From Gyromitra esculenta (lineage: Eukaryota; Ascomycota; Pezizomycetes; Pezizales; Discinaceae), in contig JBCAML010000013.1 in NCBI GenBank assembly GCA_038503075.1, positions 930,001 to 994,000 of the forward strand: a DNA stretch of 64,000 bases. Direction: 5' to 3'. The notes below the pieces were generated by a model. The model had not been told where the DNA came from, searched no databases, and saw nothing but the letters and a program-made list of their open reading frames with translations. Of this stretch, positions 49,555-63,500 are shown piece after piece; the first letter of the stretch is position 1, and each line of letters starts with the position of its first letter. Both the position numbers and the translations under genes were made by a program.

Positions 49555-52500
49555 AAGCTTAATGTAATGTATGAGTAAGTCACCCCCGTGTCCTCGGGGA
49601 GGGCGCGAGATGAGACGTTGGGGCTGCTGCGGGCGGCGGGCTTGCTTTCTCGCCGACCTCCCTCCCTCCACCCCAGGTGCATATTGGATGGAAATGGTCG
49701 AACTTACTAGAAAAAGTAATGGCTGGAGACACGCAATCCCTAGCACACCTGATCAATTACCAATACAATCGCTAAGACTCAATTGTGTGTATTTGGTGTT
49801 TCAATAAATGCTTCGTGGCGGTTGAGGATGTGGTCTTTGCAGGATAGTCGTCGTAGTCGTGGGGCTGAGCGGCGTTCTTAACGAAAGTTGTAGAGCAGAG
49901 CTCGACTCTGGATGTGGATAGTGATAAGCTTCTCTGGCAGTAAGCTGTTTGCTGTGGATTGAGAAAGCCATCGCGGGCGAGTATGTGTATATATGTGTTG
50001 GGTCAGAGTGTCTTGCTTGGGACTGCTGGATGGTGGTGGGGAGCAGCACGGGAAAAAACTAATATGGATCTGCGTCATCGAAGCGAGGGAGGTCGCTGTG
50101 GGATTCTGGAGCTTGCTGGGAGATGCGCCTAAGCCAACCTGCCCGTTGTCAATCCATCCCGGCCGACCACTCGCTGCTCTAGCCTCATAGCCTCGCTGCA
50201 CGCTGCTCAGGTCACTCCCGCTCCCCCAACCAGATGTCTCTCATGCCTATTTCGAGTCGGCTTACGGGTGAAGAGCCAAACACTCCCTTACAAATCTCGC
50301 TTTGGGTAATTTTTCTCCCAAAGCTGACAAAATCGCGCGGACCTGCCCAATCGCTGACGCTGCCCTTCACACCGACGGCAAAGGAGGGACTCTGTGGTCC
50401 ACGCGGAGTTATGCGAACGAGAATCCGAGCAGCCGTATTTTTAGGATACCCCACATAGCTGCACTTGCCAGCCATTACCACGAAACTTGCGCGGTCTGCA
50501 GGGCCACACGTTGTGGCTGCACACTGCCACTGCCAGAACGACAACAAACTCGATTCAACAGCCTCACAAATTCATGCCGAGGTACTGCTACTGATCGCTG
50601 TGGCTCGCACCCCTAAAACGCTCGTGAAGCTGCAGCCGCGACTGCAACTGCAACTGCAACCAACCATTGGCAGCCAGTCGCAGCCAGTCGCAGCAATAGC
50701 GTGGCCCGCCGCGGAGATGCGGCCATTCACACCGACCCTGCACAGCTAAATAAATGTATCTAACTTATCGCGCCCCGCAAAAACATCTCGGCCCAATCAA
50801 TGGATCGCCTACCGGTGCGAAACAGCGCCAGTGTAAACAGGTGCAGTGCTCTAGAGTAAACACTATGCGCAGATATCGTATCTTGCAAAGGCCCAGATTC
50901 CTGCTAGCTGTCTCTCATCGTGTGACACGCTAGCCTATTTGTTTGCCCGTGCAGGCAGCAGATGCCTTATTTTTCCAGGTCCATGGTCTGAAGGCTTGGT
51001 GGTTAAAGCCCATGCAATCAGGACACCACAATGTCAAGCAAGCTGTCTCTCCTCTCCCCTTCTAGATGCATCCTAGTCCCGGTGTATACGCGTTCTGTCG
51101 TCCCGAATTTTGTTTCCGTCGCCCACACAAAACTATCCCCTAATTCCATTGCTAATATCACACCAAATTTAAGCTTAGTACTCGGAGTTACCGAAAGCAA
51201 AGGTAGATGCTGACTCGATTCGAATGCCACATCTATTTCTGACAGAATCACAGCTCGATATCTGCCCTTGCCTGCTACATGTATGTATAATGAATGTATA
51301 TCGGTGGTGGCATGGGGTGGGCAGAATACCTACACGCTACACTCTCCTGACGGTCTTGCTTCAAATCATGAGTCAAGGATCGTCACGTTATTGCTGAATG
51401 GAAGTTCGAAACAACCCATCTGTGTGTGGTGACAACAAAAAACCCGTCAACCGCCCACCAATGAGAAATACACGTTGCAATTCCTGATAATCTCTTCCAC
51501 TCCACCGTACTCGTAATTCCAGCAAGGAAAACAAATCATACGAGAGCGAATCCCTCGGGCTGGTGTGTGTGATTGGCTGTCTACAGAATCTGCGAAGGAT
51601 CGCAAATTTTTCACTGCTTCTCGCTTACCCCAAGAAGAGCCTATTCATCTGCCTGCCTTTTCGGTCTTCGTGCTCTGGAGCAGAGCAGCTGTAAGCGCTA
51701 CGGCACTGTAAGCACTGTAATTATTGACGAGAGGTAGTCCATTGTCTTCCTCAATCAAGTCTCCAGGAACCCGGGTCCACGCCAACTCGGATAAGCGAGG
51801 AACTACGACTGATTGGGCCAAGCCAGAGCTCCTCCCTTTCGCCGGACACGCTCCGACTGAGCCGACAACTCAGTGCAGTCTAGCGGACGGTCCAGAACAT
51901 CTCCATCTCGCAGAGAAAAACCCTTCTGAGATCCTTCCATGCATGATTCTGACAGGAATCTGCGCGATCATACCCGATCATGCGCCTCGCTTTCGCGCTA
52001 GCCGTTCTTGATTTGACTGTATCGACCAGACCTCGGCGCAGGTTCTCCCATGAGGTCAAAGCAGGTGTGCTGCGGACAACGTCTATTGGTCCGCAATCCC
52101 ACAGCAGAAAATTTTCAGATGCGATGCTTGTGTGGATCAACTGCCGCACCAGGGAATGATTCCCTGGAAAAGCAAAAATAAGATCACTTCCTTCATCCCT
52201 GCATGATTCCAAATCCGCCCTTTCTCTTTGCTAGTGCACTCCGGTGTAGAGTTTTTCCTTTTCGATCCAACAAAAAAAAAAAAAAAACCATAGTCAGATA
52301 CTTCCTATATCAAATAATTTGCTCATATGATATAGGGGGTAGCATTATTCTCATAATTACATCATTCGATTTTGTTATACTTCTCGCAATCGGTGATCCG
52401 GTCGTGCGAGGGTGGTACACGCTTCTTGTTTCGCTTTTCCGAGGAGAGGTTGTCCATATGATCATTTCCTCTCTTCTCTCGGTTCGCGGCTGTGCGATTG

Positions 52501-55500
52501 TTCGGTGATCGTTGACAAGAGCTGTCAACCTCAGCTGCCATAGTTAAGCGCTGGCTACCGCCGCAGTTTCGCGTCTAATAGTTTTTGGAGCTCCGCTGAA
52601 CCGTCTGAAATTTCTGTCATTACCGTCCACAGCCCTGAGCCCAAGCGGCCGAGTAGGAGCCGAGAGGCACATGGTGATACAAAAAAGGAAAAAAAAAGTA
52701 CCATGATCTGCGGCTGCCATGCCACATGGGAAGGAGAATTGCTGAGCGCATCAGGAACTGTTCTGGAACCCGCTAGTTGCGGTTGGACGTGCCAGTTAAC
52801 AGGGAGGGCTTAGCCTTGCTGATGAATAATAAGCGAATATATGGAACTAGCCGGATTAGTTCGCATGCGAGTCCCGGAATTATACATTACTCCATGGCCA
52901 GACTGTGCAACACGCCCTTATAGCTTGTCCTTTTTCCTTGTGCTCCATGAGATGTAAGCTAAATTTAACATGGCTTTCTTTTCTTTCAAGCATCTGTGCT
53001 CAAAATCTCTATATGACGGATGTACAAGCGAGAATTAATTGGAGATTTTTTTTTTTCCCTTCTTGATGGAATACCTACTTGGACATGTAAAATAGGGGAG
53101 CGTTTTGAATGTGACAAGGGATCGATCGGAGTCGATAGAAATCACAGGAATCAGCAGGTCATGAGTTATGAGTCATGACCCGTGTGCCAGGATTCAGGTT
53201 TTTCAATGCCCAATCCTCTTTTCCCTGCAGGATTGCCCTGCCCTGCATGTTCTTGGCACAGAGTCGCTGGGCAAACTGGCTGGCGGACTTATTCGTTCAC
53301 ACTGCAGGATCGGCTGCCCCCCTCAAGACTTTTCATACATGTTACTATTATTACAAGTAGAATCCCGCTTTTTTTTCGTGAAAATTAGGTATGATGAGAT
53401 GTGCTGCACGATGCGATGCATTGGTAGACATGTAAATCCCTCGCTCGTCTCAGGGAGCTTCAAGCAAATCTTGATATCTGCTGAATCTGAGACTGCGCTT
53501 TGAGGTGTCAAGTATACGTAGGATCTCCGTTTCCCGCCCGCTTCACGTATTTCGCTTGATGCCTACGTGGCTGGATGGATCTTCATTCGGTCAGATAAGA
53601 CGAAACATTACCATGGTGTGAAAACAAAAACTCAAGCTTCAGGAGCAGGAGGGGAGGTGCTGTCACTTCTAGGTCAATCTGCTTCAGGGGCTTTCAGCTG
53701 CTCGCTTGCTCTCCTGTTCCCTGTTTCGCGTCGCGGCTAGCCAGGTTGGGCTCGATCCCCCCACAAAACCGCACCTTAAAAAGCATGGCCACTGTCAAGA
53801 ACGTCTTTACAGCCCGCATCGGTCAAAGCTTCCCTCGTGGGTGGGCCCTGCAGCCCGTCTGGGAAAAACGTGGCAGCCTGTCTCGGTGCTGCGCCACCAT
53901 GATACATTTAGATACCTGTAGTGCACGACCTGATCAAGGTAATCGGATTTGTGCGGAATTCCGCTCCTGAGGCGACGCTGACAATGACGATGATATCACT
54001 TCCACATCGTGCGATTATTATTTTCTTGTGCTTTTGGTTCGCAGTGGAAGGGAAAAGCTGACGAGGACATCGCTGATTGAGTTGGCCGGATTGACATCGA
54101 ATTGCCGATATCTGTACCCATCGTTCGGCTCAAACACCAGCCATGGTTAGATTTATATATTTAGTTTTGGCCCTCATTCATCTGCTGTACGGCATCGTGC
54201 TACTTGTGGAATAAAAACAAGTCAGCCAGTTCGATTCGCTAATCAATTGATTCCGTTAACCTGGTTGTGGATCAGCCCATTGGTGATCATCTGATATCGG
54301 TTATTCTAATGGTCGAGCGGGCGAGCGGGCTCGTGCTCGTCACTACATGGGGAGTAGAAAGGAGCTCCTCCGTCTGCCGTATGTCCACGGCTGGCGGGTT
54401 ACGCAAAAGAGTCTCTAGCCACTTGAGTGAGTTGCTGAGTGCCAATGACCACACGGCCGCCTAACCTCGGGCCATCTTCAGGCAGAAAATCGGTCCCAGG
54501 ACAGCGTTCTCATCTCGCCGCCTTATGCCGCTGCTCGGCTACCAAATGTAAACTAAGTAAGCGAACGAGATCGAGTTAGGACACGTTCCATACCAAGTTC
54601 CTCCAGCCGGTCATGGTTGCACGAATTGGCCGGTACAGACTCTATTTCCCCATCTTTTCGGTCTCAGCTCCGCCACAATCTCACAGTTTTCTGCACACAA
54701 GAGTACGTAACCTTTCTTACATGCATCTCCTGCCGAAACCGTTACCAAGATCTCAAGATCGGTCCCAGTAAGCTGGCTGGCCATTTGAAGCACCAGCACA
54801 TGGGAGACCGGGGGAGGCTCTGCATGTTCAAGTTGGCACATCCAGCTGAACTTGAGGTCTTAGGACAGGGACACATGTGACCGACAGCGCTAAATTACTC
54901 TTTGTAGAAGAGCTTCCGTGACGCGTGGCTCTAACCGTTTCCTATTCGCTTCTTCTGTCATTTCTTTTCGCCACACTGTGCGGAGGGGGGATCGGTAGAT
55001 GTCGAATTTAAGTTGTGGCTGTGCCACGGCGTTTCCCTTTTATATCATCCATTGGCCCATTCCGTGTACTTGGAACCGTTTTCCCCCTCGGAAGGTGCCA
55101 TCAGGCCGCTCATCACTTGAGAACCATCGCCGTTTCCCACGACGCGCGTAACGCATTGGTTTACTGCCAGTCTCCACACAGATTCCGCAGGCCTTTCTCG
55201 AGGGCCAGCTTCCTAAACCGATTTTTACGTATTCTCAGGACTTTCTTACCAAATATCTCGACAGTATTACAAACACAATGATGCTGGTGCACCTTTTGGG
55301 ATCTGCATGGAATGAGTGTGCAGGGGTTACTGCCGGGCGGTAGGCCGAGGCCATAAAGAAGCATTTTTTATTCATCAGCAAAACTGTTTGTGAATCATTA
55401 CCGGTTATAGTATCGTAATTGTATGAAACCCAAATGTGGTGGAGTTAACGGGGCTAAGAACACTTTGCTACATGGCAGCTGTCTGCCTTGCATTTCTCCC

Positions 55501-58500
55501 AGGTCAATCTGGTATTTCGAGAAATTTCTTGTTGAGGGGGGTTTTTGCGACTGTTTGGGGGTTGCCTGTCATTACCCCTGGTTCCTCAATCAAGTGCGCC
55601 CTGGGATCAACGTTGCTTTAAAACAAACAAGAGGGCGTTTTGACAGCACTTCTGTTTACCACATAGCCCAAACACAGCGAGCTGAGCCGATATATGCGAA
55701 TCACCTGCAGAGAGTGGTAATGCGCCTGGTATTGGGAGGACGTTTCTTCAGATGAGGCGTTCCAAAGAATGTTGCGTTGGCTACAACTTCCAGACTGAGC
55801 CTTGCTGCAGGTGGCTTGGCATTGAATTTGGTACGACCAATGAGAGAAGCCCATGCAGGATGCCTCACTCTGCTCGCCTTCTTTTTCGCCTCTTTAGGGG
55901 TTGTTGTTGAGTTGTTCCCTCTTTGCGATATTGCTATAGGGCGTATTCGCGTTCGTTTGGCAAACAAACTTTTCGAGTTTTGCGCAATTGTCAGAGAGCC
56001 AGGTTTTCAACTGCCCTAGCCTCACTGGCGATCAGGAAACAGCTGTCCCCCAACAGTTGTCAAATAGGGCAGTTCGATTCTGGAAAATCTCCTTGTGATA
56101 TCCTCTCAAACTTACATTGATAGTTGGCCTGAATCTAACCACGACCTCAGCTGCGGATGCGATGGCATGCCAGTCATTCCACTGAGTCCCCATCATAAAG
56201 ATAGATCTTCATCGGCTATGCAATCATAATTCAAACTTACATGTAGTATACCTGTCAAGCACCGGCTAGTATCGGATTCGACCAAGGAATCATTTCCCGT
56301 GTCACATGACCGTATAAAGATGAGTCATCCATCAAAGTCAGCTGTTGGCCGTATCGGTGGAGTCATCGGTGAATGGGGCAGCACAACTCCGGAGTAATCC
56401 GGTTACATACGAACCTCTTCGAACCCGGAGGCTCGGCCCCCGCATGCAGCCGGTTTGCAATTCGTGCAAGCAGATTTGCGTGTCAGATGTAATTTAAGTA
56501 TCGTATAGTTATGTCTCTTGCGTCATCCTACCCGATTGCTTGCGGAGAGAGAATTACGAAGATGTGAATAATTTCCGGCCATTCAAGCGTTTCCCCGTTG
56601 TTTGGTTGCATGCTAGATTATGCGCGTGAGGTGTTTTTGGAAATAATTGGCGGGAGTTCAGTCTTGCTTGCATCGTGGTTGGAGATTGGGTTCAACCAGC
56701 CTATTAACCAAGTGGATCAAGATAAGGAGGCTTTTCTGATACCAATAAGTGATTTCTACACCACCGAGTGATAATTTGTGAATATTATTGGTGATACATT
56801 TGATTATTAATTTTTCTGTCTCGGTTTCTCAAAAAAGAAAAAGTGATTAATAAACAACTCCAAATTATCTGGCATGTCCAGCCCAGCAACAGATGTCAAT
56901 AGCTGTGGAGATATCCTATATGAGTAGACATTTCATTCATATTATGGCTTTAGTGATGTGAATTAGATTAAAGTGGAGCTCCAGCGTTGTTTCTTGACAC
57001 GCGTCGTCCCGGACAACCACTAGCTGTGAATCATCTTTAAATCAATCTTCGAAACTATGCCATGGGTTTCCGTAAAAAACTGTGCAATCAGAGCCCAATA
57101 GTATCTCTATTCAAGTACTATCAAATACCGCAGTCGTTATTATGAACCTAACTTAAATCGCAAAACTGTGTTAGGAATCAGGATAACGATCCCCATAAGA
57201 GTGTTCACGATTACGTGCCCATGCGCCTCTAGAGCGCTATCAAGATTAGAAAGGCAGACGTTGATCACGAGATATGTGCATGTGCTCATGCTCGAGCTCA
57301 TCCCCATGGTTTTTTGGGCTTATGGCTTAATACTACTAGTAATCTGCTGGGTTGCTGGTTCCGTAGATCCGATTTACTATGATTTCGGCTTGATTATACT
57401 AACCTGGCTATCGTAGTAAGGTATTCATCGTCAGATTTTTTATAAGTTTAGAGAAATTATTTATAAGCTTCCCTGCACTATCGCTATATCCTGTTCTAAT
57501 AGATTGGCAGTTCTAGTCACTCGCTCATGACTGGTCGAGGAACTTGGGACCGAAGATGGATCTGAGCTCTGCCAAGGTTTTCTTGGCCTTTAATCGTCCC
57601 GAAGAATGCCTAAAAGTACCTTGAGCATGAGAATCGTTTCGATATATCCTAGAATTTGCGTAGTGAATAATCAAATAAATAAGATACCTCTCGGTGTTGG
57701 AAACCCTTTATAATATGGGATCCTTTAGACATGGCTTCAAAAATATAAATTGGTGGGAGAAATATGTGGACCTGAATATACGAGAACTTAACAGGCTTTA
57801 GAAGGTTGTTATACAAGTATATATATGTAGAATCGCTGATTTGTGGAGGACCGAGAAATTTGATCTCTTGCGCCCACGATTCATTACACACCAATTTATA
57901 ATATCGAGTGATAATCCGTGATGAAATCTATGGTTATAACTCGTATTTATCATCTAGAAATGCTGCAGGAAACACTTGAAACACATAAAAAGTATAAATC
58001 TATAGTAAATTGGGGTGGGTGGCGCTTATCCTATAAATAGGTAGTGTTTAAATCCGTTCGCACGGTACGTCTCTCTGGCACAACGCATAAATTTTGGAAT
58101 ATGTTTCGCACCGAGTATAGGGGATAGATTTATGAACATTATGAGATTAGTAACTTGTTTGGGACTGTAAATGGCTGGCCGAATAGCTTCGGAAGGTCTG
58201 GGCCACTCTCTCGAGTTTTGCATCTCACGCGTTTTCCTCGATAGTGAAGCTTTACTTGCGTAGCATTGACTATAGAGGGATAATGTTGGACGACCAGTCA
58301 TAGACACAGAGTATTTGATATGCATACAAGTGCACGGTTAAATAACACATGTTTGTGGGGTAATTGCGTTCGTTATTTAATTAGCTCAGTGTGCACGCAA
58401 TGGTTATAGTATCCTCGTTTTGAGCAATAAAGGTCGCTAATTATTAGCTTATCAACAGAATAGCTTCAGTCAGCGCCAATGGAATGTAAAGCTTTGAGCT

Positions 58501-58748
58501 TGCTGGTACTCAACCTCTATCCCTTTATATAATTTGTTGGTCGGTAATCAGTTATCGGTATCGATCTCAGTACGATTATGATTTTAAGAAACATACCTTA
58601 TTGCCTGAGCCGGTAGTAGTGCTTTTTGGGTAAACATGATGTAGCCATAGCATAATTAATTAATCACAATACCCATTCTCTACAGAGCCGTTACCTTTTC
58701 AGTCAAGTTTCTTAGGTAAGCTTGCCCTCGACCGGACGTCTAATTTCT
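49555..58748. other. Long region without recognised genes upstream of Rpn4-like gene
   Basis: About 9 kb with no frame I can support. Candidate frames of 60-111 codons (for example 51,724, 52,203, 53,168, 54,617, 55,423 plus) either lack ATG or show no domain, signal or splice-linked continuation. Small features seen: short direct repeats of CTGCAA and CAGCCAGTCG near 50,650-50,690, an A-run at about 52,269, and TACATGTA at 51,276 and 56,238. Unlike the 28-39 kb region I found no inverted-repeat elements. Part of it is probably the promoter and leader of the minus-strand regulator; the rest may hold non-coding RNA or genes too broken to see. Confidence 0.4.
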
Positions 58749-59294
58749 TCACCTGGCTACTGGATCAGCCCCAGATAAAAGAGAAGTAGGTCTGAGACGA
58801 GGGGTCAAAGCAGTATCCGAAAAGAAAGGGCAGTGAATACTCCCAAAGAACACGATCATCAAAAAGATCAACACAGCAAAACACAACACAAAGCTCATGA
58901 TACCAGACCAGTCGTAGCATCCCTGACAACACCTATCCATTACAGCTGAGGTTAGGCCGTGGTATCATTTGGAGATTTTAGAATAACCAAACGGTATTAA
59001 GATGTACCTAGCTTTATATCTAGCCCAGATACCCTCGGGCGTTTCTTCCGACATAAGCACCTGCGAATTATCTGCTCCTCCCGTGATGAGGTTATCGTGG
59101 GAGCAGTTTCCATGAGAATGATGTCCGTGAGAGTGGCTTGCTCCATCAATTTGGGCCTCTAAATCCGCCCCTGGATCTGCACGAGCTTTTCCCTTCCCTT
59201 TCCCTTTCGTGGTGGGCTTTTGCGGCCAGAGGAGTAGTTTGCTGGCCTCGTTCGGGGTCATTGCTCGTGGGCGAGTGTGAGTAGGAAAGGCCAT
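58749..59294 (-). CDS. Small His-rich, Cys-anchored single-TM protein
   Basis: Two exons, 59294-59008 and 58932-58749, give 156 aa; no known family recognised. The intron has a GTACAT donor, a CTAAC branch site and GATAG acceptor; an earlier CAG acceptor would lead to an immediate stop. Residues about 28-40 are Lys/Gly-rich, and about 50-70 are His-rich (SHSHGHHSHGNCSHD), which suggests metal binding. The junction joins ARYKA to RCCQGCYDW, so a Cys cluster sits just before one hydrophobic helix (SFVLCFAVLIFLMIVFF), a layout often palmitoylated. There is no N-terminal signal peptide. The frame is supported by the fact that splicing makes a sensible membrane protein out of two otherwise short frames; function unknown. 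Confidence 0.5.
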
Positions 59295-60553
59295 AGTAGC
59301 TGAGAGAACGATGTTCTAAACTGGGGAAGTGGTGTAGCAACTACGAAGTGATTTGAATGGTAGGAGGGATGGGATATTGAGGAGAAAGGGTCTGAAGGGG
59401 CGGGGAGTAGGGGAAGGATGAAGAGGGTGAAGAGAGGAAGCTTGATGAGGAATTGGTGAGTAGGGTGAGGAGATAAGGGAGGTGAGGGAGGTGGTGAGAA
59501 ATTGTATGGGGAGGATGGCGAGGGAAAGAAGAAGTGGGTTGTGATAGATGGCAAAAAAGTGGTCATTTGATTAGGAAGCCTAAGGGGTGTACAGTGATGA
59601 TAGTGCAAATGAGCATACATGTGTTCTTCCGCGATAACTCTAATATACGAGTACCTGCATGTGTCTGAATATTAACCTACTGAGGAGTTACACATATGTA
59701 GTATTGATAAAGTATAGAGTACTCGTGGTCCTAAATTTAAACGGCGTAAGGATATTTTAACTATCGACCAGAAATATCAGGGTCATGTATGATTAGACTC
59801 CAGCAGCCATGGCACATACAAAAGATAGTGATAGAAATATCATGCTAAACGGTAAGCTTCGAGGGAATCATCTTTGTCGACGCCCTTTCCCTTAAGCATA
59901 TGGTCCCTAGCTGGTCATGTTGTTTGGTTTCAGCAGGGAGGACCGTATTTTATAGATTATTGTCCTTAGATCGGATATTTCTTTCTGAGGTCTGGTCTCC
60001 GTTGCTCGATGTAGTAGGTCATAAATACCCCAGCGAGTAGATTCTGCTGCTGAACTGTCCCAGAAATACTCAGGAACGAGAGCTCCCTGGATCGAATGCA
60101 TACATATTTATCACTCGATTTGTCCAGATCGCCCCAGACAAGGATATCAGGCAACACCAGGAACATCGCCTACTGCGAATACCCCTAGCTCATCTAGCTG
60201 CATCAAATTAAATAACTCCGCCGGCAAGGCGAATTAGACACGAAGAGAGTATTCTTTGTGCACGTGCTGATATCCGTTGCTGGTGGCCCAGTTATTCGCC
60301 AAGCCGCGTACCCCTGGACATTCCCAGCCACACGGATTGCAACCGCAGCAACAACAAAGGACGCGACGTCCAGACTCGCATGGTAAACAGCCTCTTCCCC
60401 AAACCCACGGCCAAACAGCGTCAGAGACATGTCGTCCTCCACAGGCAATGGCTATTGTTCACATCACGCATGATCGCCAAATATCACTACAGTAGCCAGC
60501 AGCCTATCCGCCCTTACTCCCTGTTGCTCCATGGTTGTGCTCTTCTAATTCTT
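59295..60553. other. Divergent intergenic region
   Basis: The promoters of the minus-strand small membrane protein and of Sfi1 lie here. The minus-strand frame 59,258-59,620 is a CT-rich leader artefact. Frames around 60,200-60,500 on both strands show nothing recognisable. Confidence 0.4.
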
Positions 60554-63500
60554 ATGCAAGTGCTGCTGAGGAGTGGTCGTCGATGCAACCCTCACAAACC
60601 GCAGACGATACCGGTAATGCTGTCGCATCACATCCGAGATATCAATACACACAGGCAGGTAAATTGTCACCATCAGGTTCGAACTCCTAGCTATTTTCGT
60701 GTCGAAGATTCCCCGTGATTGGGACTGACAGGATTTCAACGATAGACCTCCAAACCCTTCATGAGATCGTTTCGCTCGCGACCGTGTTCCCGGGGAAATC
60801 TTCTTTCCGCGCAATCTGGAGGGCTTATGATGTGGTCCTCGCTGCACGCAATATCAACCCGGCGCACGATAGTACTTATTTCAGATTTATACTCCAACTG
60901 CAAGGGATCGAAGGGAACGACATCTATGACAGATTTATGGCTCTTCTTGCTGTAGATACTTCCTTCCTTTACATAATATCTTGTCAGTGGGTGTACTTAG
61001 TGTTAACAAAAACTATAAATACAGTCGCAGGGTATCAACGTGTCCGAACAGACTTTCTTGGAAACGCCGGCGGCGACGACCGAGTTCACCCGTCAGCGCT
61101 ATGAAGAAGCCCGTCAGCGCCGCGATCGCTCTTCCCATGGCATCCCCGCATTCTCGGACGACTCATACCAAGCTGAAAACGAAGCAGCGCGCCAAATCCG
61201 CGGTGTCTCTTCCCGCAGAAGACGCTCTAGCTCATCCAGGTCCCGTCGTGGAGGTGGGAATGATGACCCCGGTAGCTCACCCACCAGAGAAGCCGTCGTA
61301 GCGGCAGAACTCGCTGCTCGTGCTCGCCGTGAGGAAGTTCGAGAGCGCCGGGAACGTTCTGAAGCAGCGGCCGCGCGGGCTGCAGCGCTTGCAGCCTCGG
61401 CTACTGAGGAAGAGGGATATGAGGAAGAGGAGGAGGATGGCATTGAGGATATCCCGCGCACTAGAGTCCCAGCAGATGCGGCAGATGCGCTATATAATGT
61501 CCGCATGAAAACTGTCCTCCGAGAGCATTTCCGTAATTGGCATGCGCTGACGGTAAAAAGAGTGGTACGTTATCAATATTTGGAACAAATTGCGACCAGA
61601 GTCGATCAGAGGATTTTGTTGGAACAAGCATTTGACAGTTTTCAGGAAAAACGATGGTTCGCACTAGTTGAAGAACGAACGGAGCGCCGCTACAATACCC
61701 TGCTAGCTATGAAAGTTTGGGGAGTATGGGTGCAGAAAACGGCGGCGATTGTACAAAGGACGCATGAAGTCCGACAACGCATTTTGGTGCGAAAGTATTT
61801 CAACGCATGGCGTACGATTGTGGTCGAGAACGAAGAAAAGATCCGCCTATTTCAGCTAAGCAACGCGTTTTGGAAATGGCGTGAACGGGCAAGGGAGAGG
61901 GCACGAATGGCTGTGGTTGCGCAAAGAGTGTATGAAGCGAACTTGGGCCACAGGGCATACTGGACATGGTTTTTTCGGCTGTGTGGGATACTCGGAGAAA
62001 GAAAAAACCGGAGGCTAATATGCCAACAGGCGCTTGACACCTGGATCGAGAGGACTGAGAGGATTATCCAGATGAATCGAATGGCTGATGCCTTTTTTCG
62101 ACGGCGCACGCTTCAAGTTATATTCAATCATTGGTCTGAACGTACGGTTGTTTGTATAGAGCAGGAAGCGGCGGCGGAGGACCATGCAGAGTGGAGGCTT
62201 ACCGAACAGACGTTCGTCAACTGGCGGCGGCAAGCGCAGATGGCGCCATTGGTAGTGGTTATTAACGAATATGTCAATGATCGGGTCATGAGCAATTTCA
62301 TCACACTCTGGCGGGAACGAACGAAGCAAGCGCAATCAGCGGAGGCAACTGCTCGGAGGAAATTACTACAATTTGGACTGAAGACTTGGCGGCTCCGAAT
62401 GCGAGAAGAGGTCATTGTAGAGCGAGCGCTGTACAAACAGAAGCTCGGAGCACTACGAAACTGGGTTGTTCAGGCTCGGCTTAACAAATTCTTACGGCAT
62501 AAGGCACGACAAACGTGTCATTCTATATTGATACACTGGGCTTTCCGCCGCCTCGAACTAACACAGAAGCTTGAGGAAATAGCTCGCCAGGTAGTCATCC
62601 TTCGTAACCGTGGAACGGTAGTCAACCTCTTCGCAGGCTTAAAGCAACGGATTTGGTTTCGCCAGCATGAGGCAGCTGCGGCCACGACGTTTAATTCTGC
62701 TCTAGTACTAGGAAAGGCACTGTCTTGTTGGCGTTTAAAGACCCAAAGAATACAATTTATGCGGCAAATGGAGGTGGACGCCACCCGAGTCTATCAAACG
62801 CACATAATGAGCAGAGCGCTGGCTTGTTGGCGCCTCAAGACACAGCGAGCCCGGTCTGTACAGCAAATGGAAGTTGACGCTGCAGAGGTTTACCAGACGC
62901 GCATAGTGAGCAAAGCACTTGTTCGCTGGCGTCTAAAGGTTGATCTCTGCAAAATGTACGATGACTGGGCAGACGATGCAGTCTACTACTTTACTGTGCG
63001 CAGGACGATGCGTAAGTGGAAAGCAGCTTTTAAGGGCCACCGGAGAGTTAGGTTAAGAGAAGCGTTCCATATACAAGCAAGGAGGACGAAACGGAAACTT
63101 GCTGAGAGAGTGCTGGGGCACTGGATAGCGAAGTTTGACCACCTTCGCCACTTGGAGGATGCTGCGCAAGAATTTAGCGATAGACGGATCGAGGGTGTCG
63201 TGGCGAATTCACTCCAATTATGGCGGCTGCAGGGTGAAGAAATCACCAACCTACAACCGCTAGCTGAGGAATTTAACAGGATGCGCTTACTTCGCACCTA
63301 TTTACAACTCTGGATCGACCACCGGAGCCACATCCACGAAATGAACCAGCACGCTGAAATTATGTATGAATCACAGAGTTTCAGGATCGGGTTGAAATAT
63401 CTCCAGATTTGGGAGACGGCTGGATGGCATCTTAATATTCTGCATATGACTGGGAATAGATTCGAGAGGAAACGTTATAAGAACCTACTCAAGAGCTGGA

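Noticed and set aside
52203..52508. 101-codon frame with hydrophobic middle
   Set aside because: Contains an A16-derived lysine run and no signal-peptide pattern; low-complexity artefact likely.
54617..54880. Frame with C-x2-C and HLKHQH, resembling a BED-type zinc finger
   Set aside because: No ATG, no transposase sequence around it and no splice-linked continuation; likely coincidence.
57168..57416. 82-codon hydrophobic frame
   Set aside because: Lacks an ATG start, and no splice-linked exon was found.
59258..59620. 120-codon Ser/Pro-rich minus-strand frame
   Set aside because: It is a product of the CT-rich leader in front of the small His-rich gene and runs in another frame; no domain.
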